Source: Fidelibacterota bacterium (GTDB taxonomy: Bacteria > Fidelibacterota > Marinisomatia > Marinisomatales > UBA1611). Taken from it: a stretch of 50,837 bases of DNA. A program made the position numbers and the translations under genes. The stretch covers positions 1-50,837 of the forward strand of contig JABIHN010000050.1 in the NCBI GenBank assembly GCA_018649625.1, read 5' to 3'. The notes beneath the pieces were generated by a model, which was not told the DNA's origin, made no database searches, and saw only the letters and a list, made by a program, of their open reading frames with translations. The stretch's first letter is position 1. Every line of letters begins with the position of its first letter. Of the stretch, positions 9,065-18,652 are shown in pieces.

Positions 9065-10297
9065 TCAGTCAGAATAATTAATACTTAGATTTAATATTAA
9101 ACCCAACATAAAATAACTTGATATTAAAAAGGACCCTCCCGCAGAGATGAAAGGCAATGGCAAACCTTTAACAGGAATAAGACCAACTGTCATTGCTGTA
9201 TTTACAAATACATGGCTTAATAATATCGTAGCAAATCCAACTAAAGCCAAACTCGAAAACCGATCATTTGATAAATATGATTTTTTCATAATTTGAGAAA
9301 TAAAATAACCAAATACTAATAATACAATTGAGATTGTTATGAATCCCAATTCTTCACCAATCACAGACAGTATAAAATCCGATTCTTGAACGGGTAAAAA
9401 ATTTAAATGAGTTTGAGTTCCTGCTCCCCACCCTTTACCAAAAAGGCCTCCAGATCCAATAGCAGTTTTACTTTGAATAATTTGGTATGCTGCACCTAGT
9501 GGATCTTTATCCGGGTTTATAAAAGTCAAAACTCGATTTTGTTGATATGCAGATAAAGAATTCCAGAGAATGGGTGATAATAATCCAATGAAAATATTAC
9601 CAAAAAACAATAATAAAGAAAGAAGCAACTTCGGTCTAGCTATAAAAATTGTTAACCCTAAAATAATTGCCCATATTGTAAATGCTATAGTGTGAAATGC
9701 AGTAAGCATACTAAAAAGTGGTGCTAGAAATAAAAATAAATAAAAAGGTCTTGCTCCAGCCCAGTATAGCATTGGTAAAACCGGTACAATCATAACAATA
9801 GCTGTACCAAGGTCAGGTTGTTTTAATACAATTACTGTTGGTATTAATACCATAATTATAGGGAATATGGTTGAAGTAACTAACTTCATCTTCAAATTAT
9901 GGTCAGATAAATATCTGGCTAAAGCTATCGTAGTAAAAATTTTAGCGAACTCACTTGGTTGTAGTGCAAATGGAAGTCCAATATCCAACCAGCGATATGT
10001 ACCAGCATGAGATTTCCCTAAGAATGGCAATAAAACAATTATTATTCCAAATACATAAATTAAATAAGCATATTTATGTATTATATATTTGGGAATAAAT
10101 ATTATAATTATAGTACTAATTATTGCTGGCACCATAAATAATATCTGTTTGGAAAATGGGTTCCCAAGTATAGTTCCTATATGATGTTGAGAAATGCTTT
10201 TTAAAACAAGAAGCCCTATAACTGTAAGAATACTAACAGCCCAAATTATATTTGTTGGCAAATCTTTTATTTCAAACTTTTTTAATTCAAAAATCAT
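9065..10297 (-). CDS. rodA: Rod-shape SEDS glycosyltransferase RodA
   Basis: The ATG at 10297 overlaps the mrdA stop by four bases. The longer in-frame extension to 10432 lies inside mrdA and is rejected. The 410-residue product is a polytopic SEDS protein with about ten membrane segments. Recognisable are RWLDIGLPFALQPSEFAKI (SEDS signature near residue 105), the QPDLGTA motif, GSGGLFGKGWGAGTQT and the ESDFILSVIGEELGF segment, then the C-terminal GLPLPFISAGGS. RodA polymerises lipid II into glycan strands during cell elongation, as partner of the class B PBP encoded just upstream. Confidence 0.96.
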   Translation of the reverse strand: MIFELKKFEIKDLPTNIIWAVSILTVIGLLVLKSISQHHIGTILGNPFSKQILFMVPAIISTIIIIFIPKYIIHKYAYLIYVFGIIIVLLPFLGKSHAGTYRWLDIGLPFALQPSEFAKIFTTIALARYLSDHNLKMKLVTSTIFPIIMVLIPTVIVLKQPDLGTAIVMIVPVLPMLYWAGARPFYLFLFLAPLFSMLTAFHTIAFTIWAIILGLTIFIARPKLLLSLLLFFGNIFIGLLSPILWNSLSAYQQNRVLTFINPDKDPLGAAYQIIQSKTAIGSGGLFGKGWGAGTQTHLNFLPVQESDFILSVIGEELGFITISIVLLVFGYFISQIMKKSYLSNDRFSSLALVGFATILLSHVFVNTAMTVGLIPVKGLPLPFISAGGSFLISSYFMLGLILNLSINYSD

Positions 10298-12057
10298 TTT
10301 GAAGCAAAATCTTGTTTTTTTAGTATATTGGTAAATACCTTTCCAGCTATTGGCGCTGCAACAGCCCCTCCTGAACCTGCATTTTCTAATAAAACAACTA
10401 TTGAGTAATTTTGATTTGAAAATTCTGCCCAACCTACAAACCAGGCATGATTGTTGCCATGTGGGTTTTCAGCCGTTCCAGTTTTTCCATAAACTTTTAC
10501 CATTGGAGAATTAGGTTGCGCTTTTTTACCTGTACCATTATCATGAGAAATCACTTCCCCCATTGCATTAATAATTCTATCCCAATTCTCAGAACTGATT
10601 TGTGGATGAGTGTTCTCAGGCAACGAGGTTCCCAATACAAAATGAGGAGTATTAGCTTCGCCTCTTGTAGCTAATAAATTTATATAATTTAGAACTTGAA
10701 TAGGTGTAACTAAAAGCTCGCCTTGTCCAATTGAAAAATTCAAGATTGCACCTTTAGACCACCCATATCGCCCATGTTTTTTATTCATATAAGCTTTATT
10801 AGGAACTAGTCCTTTTGCTTCACCTATAATATCAACTTTCGTAGTAGCTCCAAATCCAAATTCATTAAATGTATCAGATAATAAACCTAAATCATATAAA
10901 TTGACCGTTTTATAGAAATATACATCGCAGGAATTAATAAGAGCTGAATTAAGATTCATTTTACCATGCCCCTGACCTAACCAACATCCAAATAATCTGT
11001 CACCAAATTGATAGGCCCCAGCGCAATCTTGTAAAGTTAATGGATCAAATTTCGGATTTTTCATCAGTGTTGCAACTGTAACCATCTTGACAATAGAACC
11101 TGGAGGATATAATCCTGAATTAAATCTATTAATTAATGGTTTACCCGGATCATACAGAATGTTTTTCCAATCTTCTTCCAACATCAATCCAGTAAATAAA
11201 TCTGGTTTGTAATCTGGTGCACTAACTGCCCCAAGTATTTCACCTGAACTAGGGTTACCCACCAAAATTACACCACGCTTATTTTTCATTAACGCTTCTA
11301 TGGATTCTTGAATCTCAATATCTATGGTTGTGACAATGTTTTGACCTGGCTTAGGGTTTATTAGTGGAAGGTCGCTTACATATCCAACTTCACGACCCAA
11401 GTTATCAACTTCATAAAATTTTACACCTCTTTTCCCTTTTAAATATAATTCGTATTTTTTTTCGAGCCCATTCCATCCAATCATATCTCCTAATTCATAT
11501 TCACTTTTATTTGGGATTGATTTTCTAATTTTCTTATCTACTTCTTTTACGTATCCTAAAATATGAGATGCTCTAACTCTTGAAGGGAAATATCTTTCTG
11601 GAATTTGTTGATAATAAATTCCTTCTAAATCTAATTTATTTTCTTCCAATTTTGAAATTTGTGTAAAAGTTAAATCTTTTGCTAACCTTGTGGAAATAAA
11701 TCTTCCCCTATAGTACTTTGAATAATTTTTTGAAACTCTTATGGAATCCAATCCTATTATTTTCGATATAAAACCAAACTTTTGACCTTTCTCAGACAAT
11801 TCCCCCGGAATAGCCGTAAGAACATAGGTTGGCAAATTATCAACTAAAATATGTCCGTTTCTATCAAGAATTAATCCACGAGGAGCAGTTGTAGTAACTT
11901 TCCTTATACGGTTGGTATTTGCTTTTTTTCTATATCTATCATGGCTTAATATTTGAATATAAAAAAAACGAGCTAGAAGAATTGCTATCAATATCCATAC
12001 TATGACAATTGACACTAAATATTGACGTATAGAGACTAGGTTGTCAGCTTTTAACAT
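10294..12057 (-). CDS. mrdA: Penicillin-binding protein 2 (elongation transpeptidase)
   Basis: This 587-residue class B PBP has one N-terminal membrane anchor (residues about 13-33), a dimerisation domain beginning KVTTTAPRGLILDRNGH, and a transpeptidase domain. The catalytic Ser is in PPGSIVKM (S-x-x-K box), the second box is in NSCDVYFYK (S-x-D/N position) and the third is KTGTAEN. Length is normal. It crosslinks new peptidoglycan with RodA in the elongasome. Its ATG overlaps the mreD stop by one base and its stop overlaps the rodA start, so the genes are coupled. Beta-lactams would be expected to target it. Confidence 0.97.
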   Translation of the reverse strand: MLKADNLVSIRQYLVSIVIVWILIAILLARFFYIQILSHDRYRKKANTNRIRKVTTTAPRGLILDRNGHILVDNLPTYVLTAIPGELSEKGQKFGFISKIIGLDSIRVSKNYSKYYRGRFISTRLAKDLTFTQISKLEENKLDLEGIYYQQIPERYFPSRVRASHILGYVKEVDKKIRKSIPNKSEYELGDMIGWNGLEKKYELYLKGKRGVKFYEVDNLGREVGYVSDLPLINPKPGQNIVTTIDIEIQESIEALMKNKRGVILVGNPSSGEILGAVSAPDYKPDLFTGLMLEEDWKNILYDPGKPLINRFNSGLYPPGSIVKMVTVATLMKNPKFDPLTLQDCAGAYQFGDRLFGCWLGQGHGKMNLNSALINSCDVYFYKTVNLYDLGLLSDTFNEFGFGATTKVDIIGEAKGLVPNKAYMNKKHGRYGWSKGAILNFSIGQGELLVTPIQVLNYINLLATRGEANTPHFVLGTSLPENTHPQISSENWDRIINAMGEVISHDNGTGKKAQPNSPMVKVYGKTGTAENPHGNNHAWFVGWAEFSNQNYSIVVLLENAGSGGAVAAPIAGKVFTNILKKQDFASK

Positions 12058-12542
12058 TATGCTATTTTATGAATTGGATAAATAAATTGAAATATCCCAG
12101 CAAAACATAAAGTATAAAGCGTTGTGCCAACCCATTGTCCAAAAAACTGTTGTGGATTTATTGCCCAAATTTCTTGATACTGTACAACACAGAAAATAAA
12201 AAATTGTAACGAAAGAATTAATATCCATGAAATTGAAAAATAAAAAGGATTTAATTTCGAATATTGTCCCATTAAGAATCCACCAAGATATCCAGTCATT
12301 GAATAAATCATTGGAGATAATCCGAAAAAAGATACAGAGCCCGACAAGTCTATTAAAAGACCAATTAAAAAACCAGCAACTGTACCAAATGCCCCCCCAT
12401 ATCGAATTGACCAGTATAATACAAGAATTGCAATGAAATCTGGACGAATTGTTTGAATAGCAAGAAAATCAGCTAGTAAAAGCTGAATAAGCCATACAAA
12501 TATGCCCGTAATAAAAAAATTACTCCATTTCATCATTAGCAT
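12057..12542 (-). CDS. mreD: Rod-shape-determining protein MreD
   Basis: This 161-residue integral membrane protein has five or so hydrophobic helices. Typical MreD text includes LLADFLAIQTIRPDFIAILVL and GTVAGFLIGLLIDLSG near residue 60. MreD links cytoplasmic MreB to the periplasmic elongasome. It overlaps the end of mreC by 23 bases if the ATG at 12542 is used; in-frame ATGs at 12536 and 12533 are possible. Its stop overlaps the mrdA start (TAATG). The family is poorly conserved, but the order mreB-mreC-mreD-mrdA-rodA makes the call firm. Confidence 0.93.
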   Translation of the reverse strand: MLMMKWSNFFITGIFVWLIQLLLADFLAIQTIRPDFIAILVLYWSIRYGGAFGTVAGFLIGLLIDLSGSVSFFGLSPMIYSMTGYLGGFLMGQYSKLNPFYFSISWILILSLQFFIFCVVQYQEIWAINPQQFFGQWVGTTLYTLCFAGIFQFIYPIHKIA

Positions 12543-13320
12543 CTACAATTACAAATACATATTGAAAAGAACTCATATCGTTAGGGAGATTAACATTTAA
12601 AATCTTTTGAAAACTCCCACGTTCATCTAATACTCCAGCAACTTCTCCAACGGGGAGCCCTGATGGGTAAATATCACTAAACCCTGAAGTAATAATTTTA
12701 TCTCCAATATTAATATTTACATTTTTCTGTACTTCCCGCACTTGCCCTTTACCAACGCCAAGCCATCTCAATATTCCGGTGGCACCACTAGGAATAATCC
12801 GAACACTTAACCGATAATTAATATCTGTTATTAATTGTACAACTGTTGCCGTTTCTCCGGCTGAAATGGTTTTACCAATAACTCCTTTTGGTGTCAAAAC
12901 GGTTTGATTTGCTTTTACACCATCGTTTGTACCTACATCTATAACTATTGATAATAGATTTGGTTGAAGGCCTTTGTTTACAACACGAGCGGGTTTAAGA
13001 TATATTTTAGTCTGCCGTTTAAAGTCTAGCATTTCTAATAATTGTTCATTTTCTTTTTGTAGGTTGAGCATGGATTCAACCTGAAGAGATAAAGATAGAG
13101 TGCTTTCTCTAAGAAGACTATTCTCATCTTCCAGAAACATGAGGGATTTAATCCAAGTTACGGGTGATGAGATAAATGCAACTATTTCAGTCGATTTTCC
13201 TCGGATGACATACATCCGTTGATTATCATTATTTAAAAGTAAAATGGATGAAAAAAACAGAGAGAGGAGAAAAAGGAAATGATTTTTGTTACGGACAATC
13301 GCAAGGTAAAGACCGCGCAT
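12520..13320 (-). CDS. mreC: Rod-shape-determining protein MreC
   Basis: The product has 266 residues: a short cytoplasmic start, one membrane helix (FLFLLSLFFSSILLL), a coiled coil (ENSLLRESTLSLSLQVESML, about residues 62-95) and the periplasmic beta domain with the conserved VVIDVGTNDGVKANQTVLTPKGVIGK-type core (seen near 127-150) and a later GDKIITSGFSDIYPSGLPVG segment. MreC forms filaments that activate PBP2-RodA. It starts six bases after mreB. Normal length and complete. Confidence 0.96.
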   Translation of the reverse strand: MRGLYLAIVRNKNHFLFLLSLFFSSILLLNNDNQRMYVIRGKSTEIVAFISSPVTWIKSLMFLEDENSLLRESTLSLSLQVESMLNLQKENEQLLEMLDFKRQTKIYLKPARVVNKGLQPNLLSIVIDVGTNDGVKANQTVLTPKGVIGKTISAGETATVVQLITDINYRLSVRIIPSGATGILRWLGVGKGQVREVQKNVNINIGDKIITSGFSDIYPSGLPVGEVAGVLDERGSFQKILNVNLPNDMSSFQYVFVIVDANDEME

Positions 13321-13326
13321 AAAGAT

Positions 13327-14352
13327 CTACAACAATACTGCTTCGTATTTTTTTAAATTTTCTAATACCATTCCAGTTCCCTTGACTACGGCTAATAATG
13401 GATCTTCAGATACATTAACGGGTACATTTGTCCGTTCACGTATAATTTGGTCAATTCCATTTAGTAAACTTCCACCACCAGCAAGGATTATTCCTCTTTC
13501 AAGAATATCTGCAGCAAGTTCTGGTGGGGTTTGTTCAAGACAACGTTTTACAGCTTCCACAATTTGATTAACTGGTTCTTTTAGAGCTTGACGAATTTCA
13601 TCCGATGAAACTTGAATTGTTTTTGGTATTCCGGATACTAAGTCTCTTCCCTTTACAGCAATTTCAGTAGAATCCATTTTCATTGCAGATCCTACCGATT
13701 TCTTAATTCTTTCGCTCATGCCTAACCCAATCTCAAGCTTATGTTCATTTCGAAACCATTGTAAAACAGCTTCATCCATTTCATCACCTGCAATTCGAAT
13801 TGTTTCTTTTGTCACGACACCATTCAATGAGATTACTGCAATTTCAGTTGTACCTCCACCGATATCAACAATAATATTTCCTACGGGTTTACTAATATCG
13901 AGCCCAATCCCAATTGCGGCAGCAACAGGTTCTTCAATTAAGTAAACTTCACGAGCATTAGCACGTTCTCCTGATTCTTTAACTGCTTTTCGTTCGACTT
14001 CTGTTACACCTGAAGGGACACATATAACCATTCTTGGCCTAGCGAGTCGATTTAAATTTATTTTCCGAATAAATCCTTGAAGCATACCATCTGTCATTTT
14101 AGAATCAGCAATGACACCATCTTGTAATGGACGAATTGTTTCTAACTCGCGATGAGTTTTCCCAACCATCGCCTTTGCTTCGTCGCCAACGGCGACAATA
14201 GACCCGTCAAGAATATTTCTCGTCACGATTGATGGTTCATTAACGATAATTCCATGACCTTTTAACCATATAAGTGTATTGGCTGTGCCGAGATCAATTG
14301 CTACATCACCGGAAATCCAGTTGAATAATTGTGGGAGTTTAAAGAGGTTCAC
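13327..14352 (-). CDS. mreB: Actin-like cell-shape protein MreB
   Basis: This 341-residue actin homologue starts with GTG (plus-strand CAC at 14350-14352) and begins MNLFKLPQLFNWISGDVAID. It shows the phosphate-1 loop DLGTANTLIW, the phosphate-2 loop IVDIGGGTTEIAVISL, IIEEPVAAAIG-like LIEEPVAAAIGIG, and the adenosine motif GIILAGGGSLLNG. MreB filaments under the inner membrane direct lateral wall growth. It is the first gene of the mre/mrd operon; 81 bases separate it from the RNase HI gene, so a promoter may lie there, but I cannot pick one convincingly. The cells are probably rod-shaped or curved. Confidence 0.98.
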   Translation of the reverse strand: MNLFKLPQLFNWISGDVAIDLGTANTLIWLKGHGIIVNEPSIVTRNILDGSIVAVGDEAKAMVGKTHRELETIRPLQDGVIADSKMTDGMLQGFIRKINLNRLARPRMVICVPSGVTEVERKAVKESGERANAREVYLIEEPVAAAIGIGLDISKPVGNIIVDIGGGTTEIAVISLNGVVTKETIRIAGDEMDEAVLQWFRNEHKLEIGLGMSERIKKSVGSAMKMDSTEIAVKGRDLVSGIPKTIQVSSDEIRQALKEPVNQIVEAVKRCLEQTPPELAADILERGIILAGGGSLLNGIDQIIRERTNVPVNVSEDPLLAVVKGTGMVLENLKKYEAVLL

Positions 14353-14433
14353 TATGTATAATATTTATTATTTATTTGAATTTGAATATATAAGTTACAC
14401 AGAAAATCTGACTGATATAAATGGACATTTTCA

Positions 14434-14961
14434 TTATTTGTTTTTTCGTGCTTCCATCATACCAATTTTACTCAATTCATCAGCGCGAGTATTTTTTTCA
14501 CGCCTGACATGTGTTACTACCCATTTCCCCATATTCTGCAACTCTGAAAAAACTAACGTATGGAGCTTTTTCATTCGATCATTTTTTACTTTATATTCAC
14601 CATTAATTTGTTTGACCACTAACTCACTGTCTGAAAAAATTCTTAAATCCTGAATATTAAGTGTTAAAGCATCTTGGATACCTTTTATCATAGCCATGTA
14701 TTCAGCTTCATTATTTGTTTTATCTATTAATGGAATAGCGAATGAAAATATTTCAATTCCATTCGAATATATTACTCCACCAATTCCAGCAGTTTTTGAA
14801 TGAAGATCCGAAGCCCCATCTACATATAAATCAGCAGTGCCATGGTCTTCATTCGGTTTCTTTATCATTGCTAATAAAACAGTTTTATGGGCTTCATTTA
14901 ATCCCGATAAACTTATTGCAGCTTGAATTGCATTAATTTCTGTATTAGATAAATTTTTCAT
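14434..14961 (-). CDS. Ribonuclease HI family protein with N-terminal helical extension
   Basis: The ATG at 14961 lies one base after the upstream stop; a longer open frame to 15066 is an extension inside that gene. The 175-residue product has about 45 residues of predicted helix, then an RNase H fold: DLYVDGAS (first catalytic Asp), NNEAEYMAMIKGI (Glu), IFSDSELVVKQINGEY (Asp) and VRREKNTRADELSK (the fourth acidic position). All four catalytic residues are in place. It should cleave RNA in RNA-DNA hybrids. This RnhA-like group is common in bacteria alongside classical RNase HI. It is the last gene of the hldE operon. Confidence 0.88.
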   Translation of the reverse strand: MKNLSNTEINAIQAAISLSGLNEAHKTVLLAMIKKPNEDHGTADLYVDGASDLHSKTAGIGGVIYSNGIEIFSFAIPLIDKTNNEAEYMAMIKGIQDALTLNIQDLRIFSDSELVVKQINGEYKVKNDRMKKLHTLVFSELQNMGKWVVTHVRREKNTRADELSKIGMMEARKNK

Positions 14962-14962
14962 G

Positions 14963-15760
14963 TTAAGAGTTAAAGTAAGGGTTCGTTCCCGATTGCGAAG
15001 AACACTCTTCCCAGTAATAACACCAATTGCAAAGAATCGTTTTCTTTGGTGGAAATATTCCCCCATTTATTATTTTAGTTCTAATCGTATCAATAGCATT
15101 TTTTGTTTCAATAATAACATTGTTTAATTCATCATTATTTCTAATTGATTCAACTTTAATACCATGTTGGATAAAATGCCATACTAATTTTACCGATTTT
15201 ATATTTTCAATTTCTGACATCAGTCCAATTTGATACAATGCTAATTGATGATCTTTGTCAGCTGCATTTTGGGACAAGGCTCTTTTTCCAGTTTTATAGT
15301 CATGAATTTCCCAATTTCCATTTCCGTCATGATCAATTCGGTCAACAATTCCTTTAATTTTATAATTTTCATCATTATCCAATAAAAAAACCATTTCATG
15401 CTCATTCGCAATTACTTTTTCTTCAAATGGATAGTTAAGTCTATAAAATCGAGCAATGCACTCTTCCCCTAAATTAAAATAGTCTCGAGCTTGTTTATTT
15501 TGATATACTATAGCAACGCGATTATGCCATTTCTCTTTCCAAAGAGACCGATGTACTTTCAATATTTCATCTACTAAAGGGACCACTCCCGTTTTAACTA
15601 AATTATACAAATACTCAATAGATTCATGGACTCTCTTTCCGAGGAATGCTTCGACTCCTTCATCCTTTTTATAATTTTGATCAATATATCGAAATTTAAA
15701 TTGAGCTGGACATTTTTTAAATGATTGGATTCCGCTATGAGAGAATCTTTTTAAAATCAT
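14963..15760 (-). CDS. RecB/Cas4-like PD-(D/E)XK nuclease with Fe-S cysteines
   Basis: This 265-residue protein begins with the typical PDDEXK_1 N-terminus FSHSGIQSFKKCPAQFKFRY, followed by GIVDRIDHDGNGNWEIHDYK (Asp and Glu/Lys of the active site, D-x(n)-EIHDYK) and a QLALYQIGL helix (QxxxY motif). One Cys near residue 18 plus three at the C-terminus (CNWCYYWEEC, spacing C-x2-C-x5-C) is the arrangement that binds a 4Fe-4S cluster in Cas4 and AddB. No cas or helicase genes are near, so it is not a CRISPR component. It is more likely a stand-alone exonuclease in repair. Overlaps the GWxTD gene by four bases. Confidence 0.87.
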   Translation of the reverse strand: MILKRFSHSGIQSFKKCPAQFKFRYIDQNYKKDEGVEAFLGKRVHESIEYLYNLVKTGVVPLVDEILKVHRSLWKEKWHNRVAIVYQNKQARDYFNLGEECIARFYRLNYPFEEKVIANEHEMVFLLDNDENYKIKGIVDRIDHDGNGNWEIHDYKTGKRALSQNAADKDHQLALYQIGLMSEIENIKSVKLVWHFIQHGIKVESIRNNDELNNVIIETKNAIDTIRTKIINGGIFPPKKTILCNWCYYWEECSSQSGTNPYFNS

Positions 15761-17016
15761 AAACCAACTCCCAAAAATGGTGTTTCAAGACGAAAATCAC
15801 CAAAGCCATTTTGATCTTTAAAAACAAATTGTTTACTGACTTTATAATAACTCCATACTTGGTAAAGAGATGACGAAGATGTGGACGGATTAGTACGTTG
15901 AACTTCGTCCGGTGCCCCAAATAGGATATAAATCATTCCTCGGTCAGTTTCCCAGCCAGGTTGCCATGCATCAAAATGCTCATTTGCATACCAGACACGA
16001 CCATAATATTCTTCCATGAGTTCATTGTATTCAGTTTTTGGAGTTGGATCTCGATCTTTCCACAGCGTATAAAATATCTGTTCCTTATCCTTGGATGATT
16101 GGCCCTTGAGTTTTAAACGTTCATCATTGGAAATAATATATTTCATCTGTTTTAATGCCATATCAATATTATTAACAAAATTTGAAATACCCGATTTATA
16201 GGTTGAGAATACAATTTGCTTTTTATCTTTTTTCCTATTTTGAGTAATAATTATTTCAAAATCATTTTTAATGGATTCAAGGTTCAACGCCGGAATGAAA
16301 ATTATTTCTTTAAAATATCCCAAATCGCCATAACCATTAAATTGATTAATAAGTGAATCTGTTATATTCCCATTCGATAAATAAACTTCAACGTTAAAAT
16401 CGCCGGGACCAACAAATCCAGAAATCTGTAATTGTATTCCATCCCCGATTTCTCTTACTCTATATCCTTTTGTAGGAATCATTCCGTCTTTAAATCCCCA
16501 TTTCCCATCTAAGTTTAAAAAGAACAAAGGTGTCATTAAGGATGGAGTTGACAAATAGGCTTCTAAATTTATTTTTTTCTTTTGAATACCTTTCTTTCTT
16601 GTATCTGCATCTTGTAACTCACCAATCAATTCATACTTTTCTCCAGTTGGAATGATAAATGTAAAAAAATGTTTACGATTTTTTATTTTGGATTTTGTAT
16701 GTGTATAATCCGTTACCCTAATTGAATCAGTCCAAATATGATGCCCTAAGCTCTTTCCTTTTTTCCCTTTAATTCCAATCGAAGCTTTGTATACCGCCAC
16801 AAACTCATTTCCATCTTTTACAAATTGTAATGAATAAAAAGGAATTTCAATAAATGTAACAATTTTAATGGAATCTGAATCTGCAGGTTCAGCAAAAGGA
16901 ATGAGAGAAAATTTCTCAACATTAGTTTTTATTTTTTTAGACCGTCCCATTCCTTGAGAAAAAAGAAAGCCAACAATGAAAAATGCTGTAAGAAGAATAA
17001 TTATATTTCGTTTCAT
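15757..17016 (-). CDS. GWxTD domain-containing secreted protein
   Basis: The ATG at 17016 makes a 4-base overlap with the upstream stop; another ATG at 17031 is possible. A signal peptide (MKRNIIILLTAFFIVGFLFS) precedes beta-rich domains and a C-terminal GWxTD domain with GWETDRGMIYILFGAPDEV around residue 354. GWxTD proteins are restricted mainly to Bacteroidetes-like and related phyla; their function is unsettled. The gene sits between a beta-propeller gene and a nuclease gene in a coupled operon. About 419 residues, complete. Confidence 0.85.
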   Translation of the reverse strand: MKRNIIILLTAFFIVGFLFSQGMGRSKKIKTNVEKFSLIPFAEPADSDSIKIVTFIEIPFYSLQFVKDGNEFVAVYKASIGIKGKKGKSLGHHIWTDSIRVTDYTHTKSKIKNRKHFFTFIIPTGEKYELIGELQDADTRKKGIQKKKINLEAYLSTPSLMTPLFFLNLDGKWGFKDGMIPTKGYRVREIGDGIQLQISGFVGPGDFNVEVYLSNGNITDSLINQFNGYGDLGYFKEIIFIPALNLESIKNDFEIIITQNRKKDKKQIVFSTYKSGISNFVNNIDMALKQMKYIISNDERLKLKGQSSKDKEQIFYTLWKDRDPTPKTEYNELMEEYYGRVWYANEHFDAWQPGWETDRGMIYILFGAPDEVQRTNPSTSSSSLYQVWSYYKVSKQFVFKDQNGFGDFRLETPFLGVGL

Positions 17017-18638
17017 GAATCTCTTTTCCATTTAAATTTTATGAGACCTCTTGATGTCCCTAGCCAAACTACATTTCCATCCAGTTTAATATCATTTACT
17101 TGTCCAATAAAATCATATGAGTAATCCCGATAAAATCCTGTTTTTTTATTAATTCTGACTAACCCGTCTTTAGTTCCAAGAAAAAGGAATTTACGATTCA
17201 CGGCCATTGAATAAACTGTGTTTCCATGGTAAAGCGTTGATGGATAAACTAAGTTCCACTCCTGAGTATCAAGTCTGAATTTAGCAATTCCCATCTCTCC
17301 TGCCACAAAAATTACACCATCATATTCTTTAATTGCTGTAATTCGAACCATCATTTCAGGAAAGTCTTTCCGGCCAATATCTTTTGCCTGTCTTATTTGG
17401 GGATTTATTTTATTAAATACAAATAATCCAGACCTAGATCCAATCCAAATATCATTATCAATTCCTTCAATATCATATACAGGAATATTATTAAATAAGG
17501 GTTCAATTCCAATAGGTGCTTCTCTACGAATTGATTTATCAATTCGACTTAACCCAGCGGAAGACCCCACCCAAACATAGTTTGAATCTCCATAAATATC
17601 CCATATAGCACCTGAAGGAATTCCTCTGGTTTCATCCAAAGTACGCCAATAGTTTTTTTTCATATCAAATACCAACATCATTTCATTTCCACCTGCCCAT
17701 AATTCATTATCAGAAACATGAATAGAATATATTGAAGTCGGCTGCATATTTATTGTTCCATCAAATTGGTAAATGTCGGATTCAATAGTTTGTGGATTTA
17801 GTCTAGAAATACCTTTAGATGAAATATAATCAGAACTTCCAATCCAAAAGTCTTCGCCATCATCAAATATCGCCAAAACATCCGTATTTGATATATCAGG
17901 ATATAAGGGATAAAAAGTTTCCATGGTGGTCGTACCTTGAAAGAAAGTACCATCTTCTGCTCCAGCATAAACATTACCATTTCGACCAATTAATCCTGTT
18001 GATATATCGATTCGTCTCCCTAAGTCATCAATTAATTCGTCACCATTTAATATCCAACCCGCCATAACAGAATATGTCATAAATAATTCATGAAGATCCG
18101 ATTGCCCAATATACCGTCCACTGCTCCATTCAATATTTAATTCATCAGGGACCGGATAAATTCCAATCAAAGTTCCAGATGAATGATCTAATTTCACATA
18201 AGAAGATCTAGCCTGAAGCCAAAGAAAATTTTCAGACGACCCTATTCGATTAATTAAATCATTTCTTGACAACCCTAGGTTTTGGAGATTTTGTGCATAC
18301 CAATCTCCTTCTCTCGAAAATGAATATTGAATATGATTAGATGATGCGGCCCAAATTAGCCCAGTTTTCATATCAAAATGAGTTGCGGTAATATTATTAT
18401 CTTTCAATCCTTGTGCAATTGTAATTGGCTCATCAAAATTTTGGCTAAATATATTAAATCTTTTTAACCCGCCCATTTCTGTACCAATATATGCAAAAGT
18501 AAATCCTTCAGTAATAGATGTAATGGATCCGCTTCCTCTATACAATGTCCAGTCGAAGGGACGAAATCGTGAATCTGGCTGTGCGGTAAGTTGGCTAGGT
18601 TGAGTAAATAGTAAAAGAAATAAGAGGATACGAATCAT
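17013..18638 (-). CDS. Secreted beta-propeller protein (two-component regulator propeller type)
   Basis: ATG at 18638 is preferred to the adjacent TTG at 18641. The 541-residue protein has a signal peptide (MIRILLFLLLFTQPSQLTAQ) and then a string of propeller blades. Repeats such as DIYGDSNYVWVGSSAGLSRI, DIEGIDNDIWIGSRSGLFVF and DIKLDGNVVWLGTSRGLIKF give the W-x-G-T/S-x-x-G-L pattern of 'Reg_prop' repeats. No kinase or DNA-binding domain follows, so it is a sensor-like propeller only; PorZ of the type IX secretion system has a comparable build. Coupled by four bases to the GWxTD gene, which suggests a shared envelope role. Confidence 0.8.
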   Translation of the reverse strand: MIRILLFLLLFTQPSQLTAQPDSRFRPFDWTLYRGSGSITSITEGFTFAYIGTEMGGLKRFNIFSQNFDEPITIAQGLKDNNITATHFDMKTGLIWAASSNHIQYSFSREGDWYAQNLQNLGLSRNDLINRIGSSENFLWLQARSSYVKLDHSSGTLIGIYPVPDELNIEWSSGRYIGQSDLHELFMTYSVMAGWILNGDELIDDLGRRIDISTGLIGRNGNVYAGAEDGTFFQGTTTMETFYPLYPDISNTDVLAIFDDGEDFWIGSSDYISSKGISRLNPQTIESDIYQFDGTINMQPTSIYSIHVSDNELWAGGNEMMLVFDMKKNYWRTLDETRGIPSGAIWDIYGDSNYVWVGSSAGLSRIDKSIRREAPIGIEPLFNNIPVYDIEGIDNDIWIGSRSGLFVFNKINPQIRQAKDIGRKDFPEMMVRITAIKEYDGVIFVAGEMGIAKFRLDTQEWNLVYPSTLYHGNTVYSMAVNRKFLFLGTKDGLVRINKKTGFYRDYSYDFIGQVNDIKLDGNVVWLGTSRGLIKFKWKRDS

Positions 18639-18652
18639 CAATCTATTGGAAT

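Noticed and set aside
10298-10432. N-terminal extension of RodA
   Set aside because: It is the reading of mrdA in another frame and gives a Cys/Arg-rich segment unlike SEDS proteins; the ATG at 10297 makes an ATGA overlap.
14962-15066. Long N-terminal extension of the RNase HI gene
   Set aside because: It lies wholly inside the nuclease gene; the ATG at 14961 is one base after that gene's stop.
14963-15760. Cas4 of a CRISPR system
   Set aside because: The Fe-S cysteine layout is Cas4-like, but there are no other cas genes and no array in the window; AddB/RecB-like stand-alone nucleases have the same pattern.
17798-18067. Overlapping open frames on both strands inside the propeller gene
   Set aside because: They have no domain, no start site and amino-acid use typical of out-of-frame reading of an AT-rich gene.
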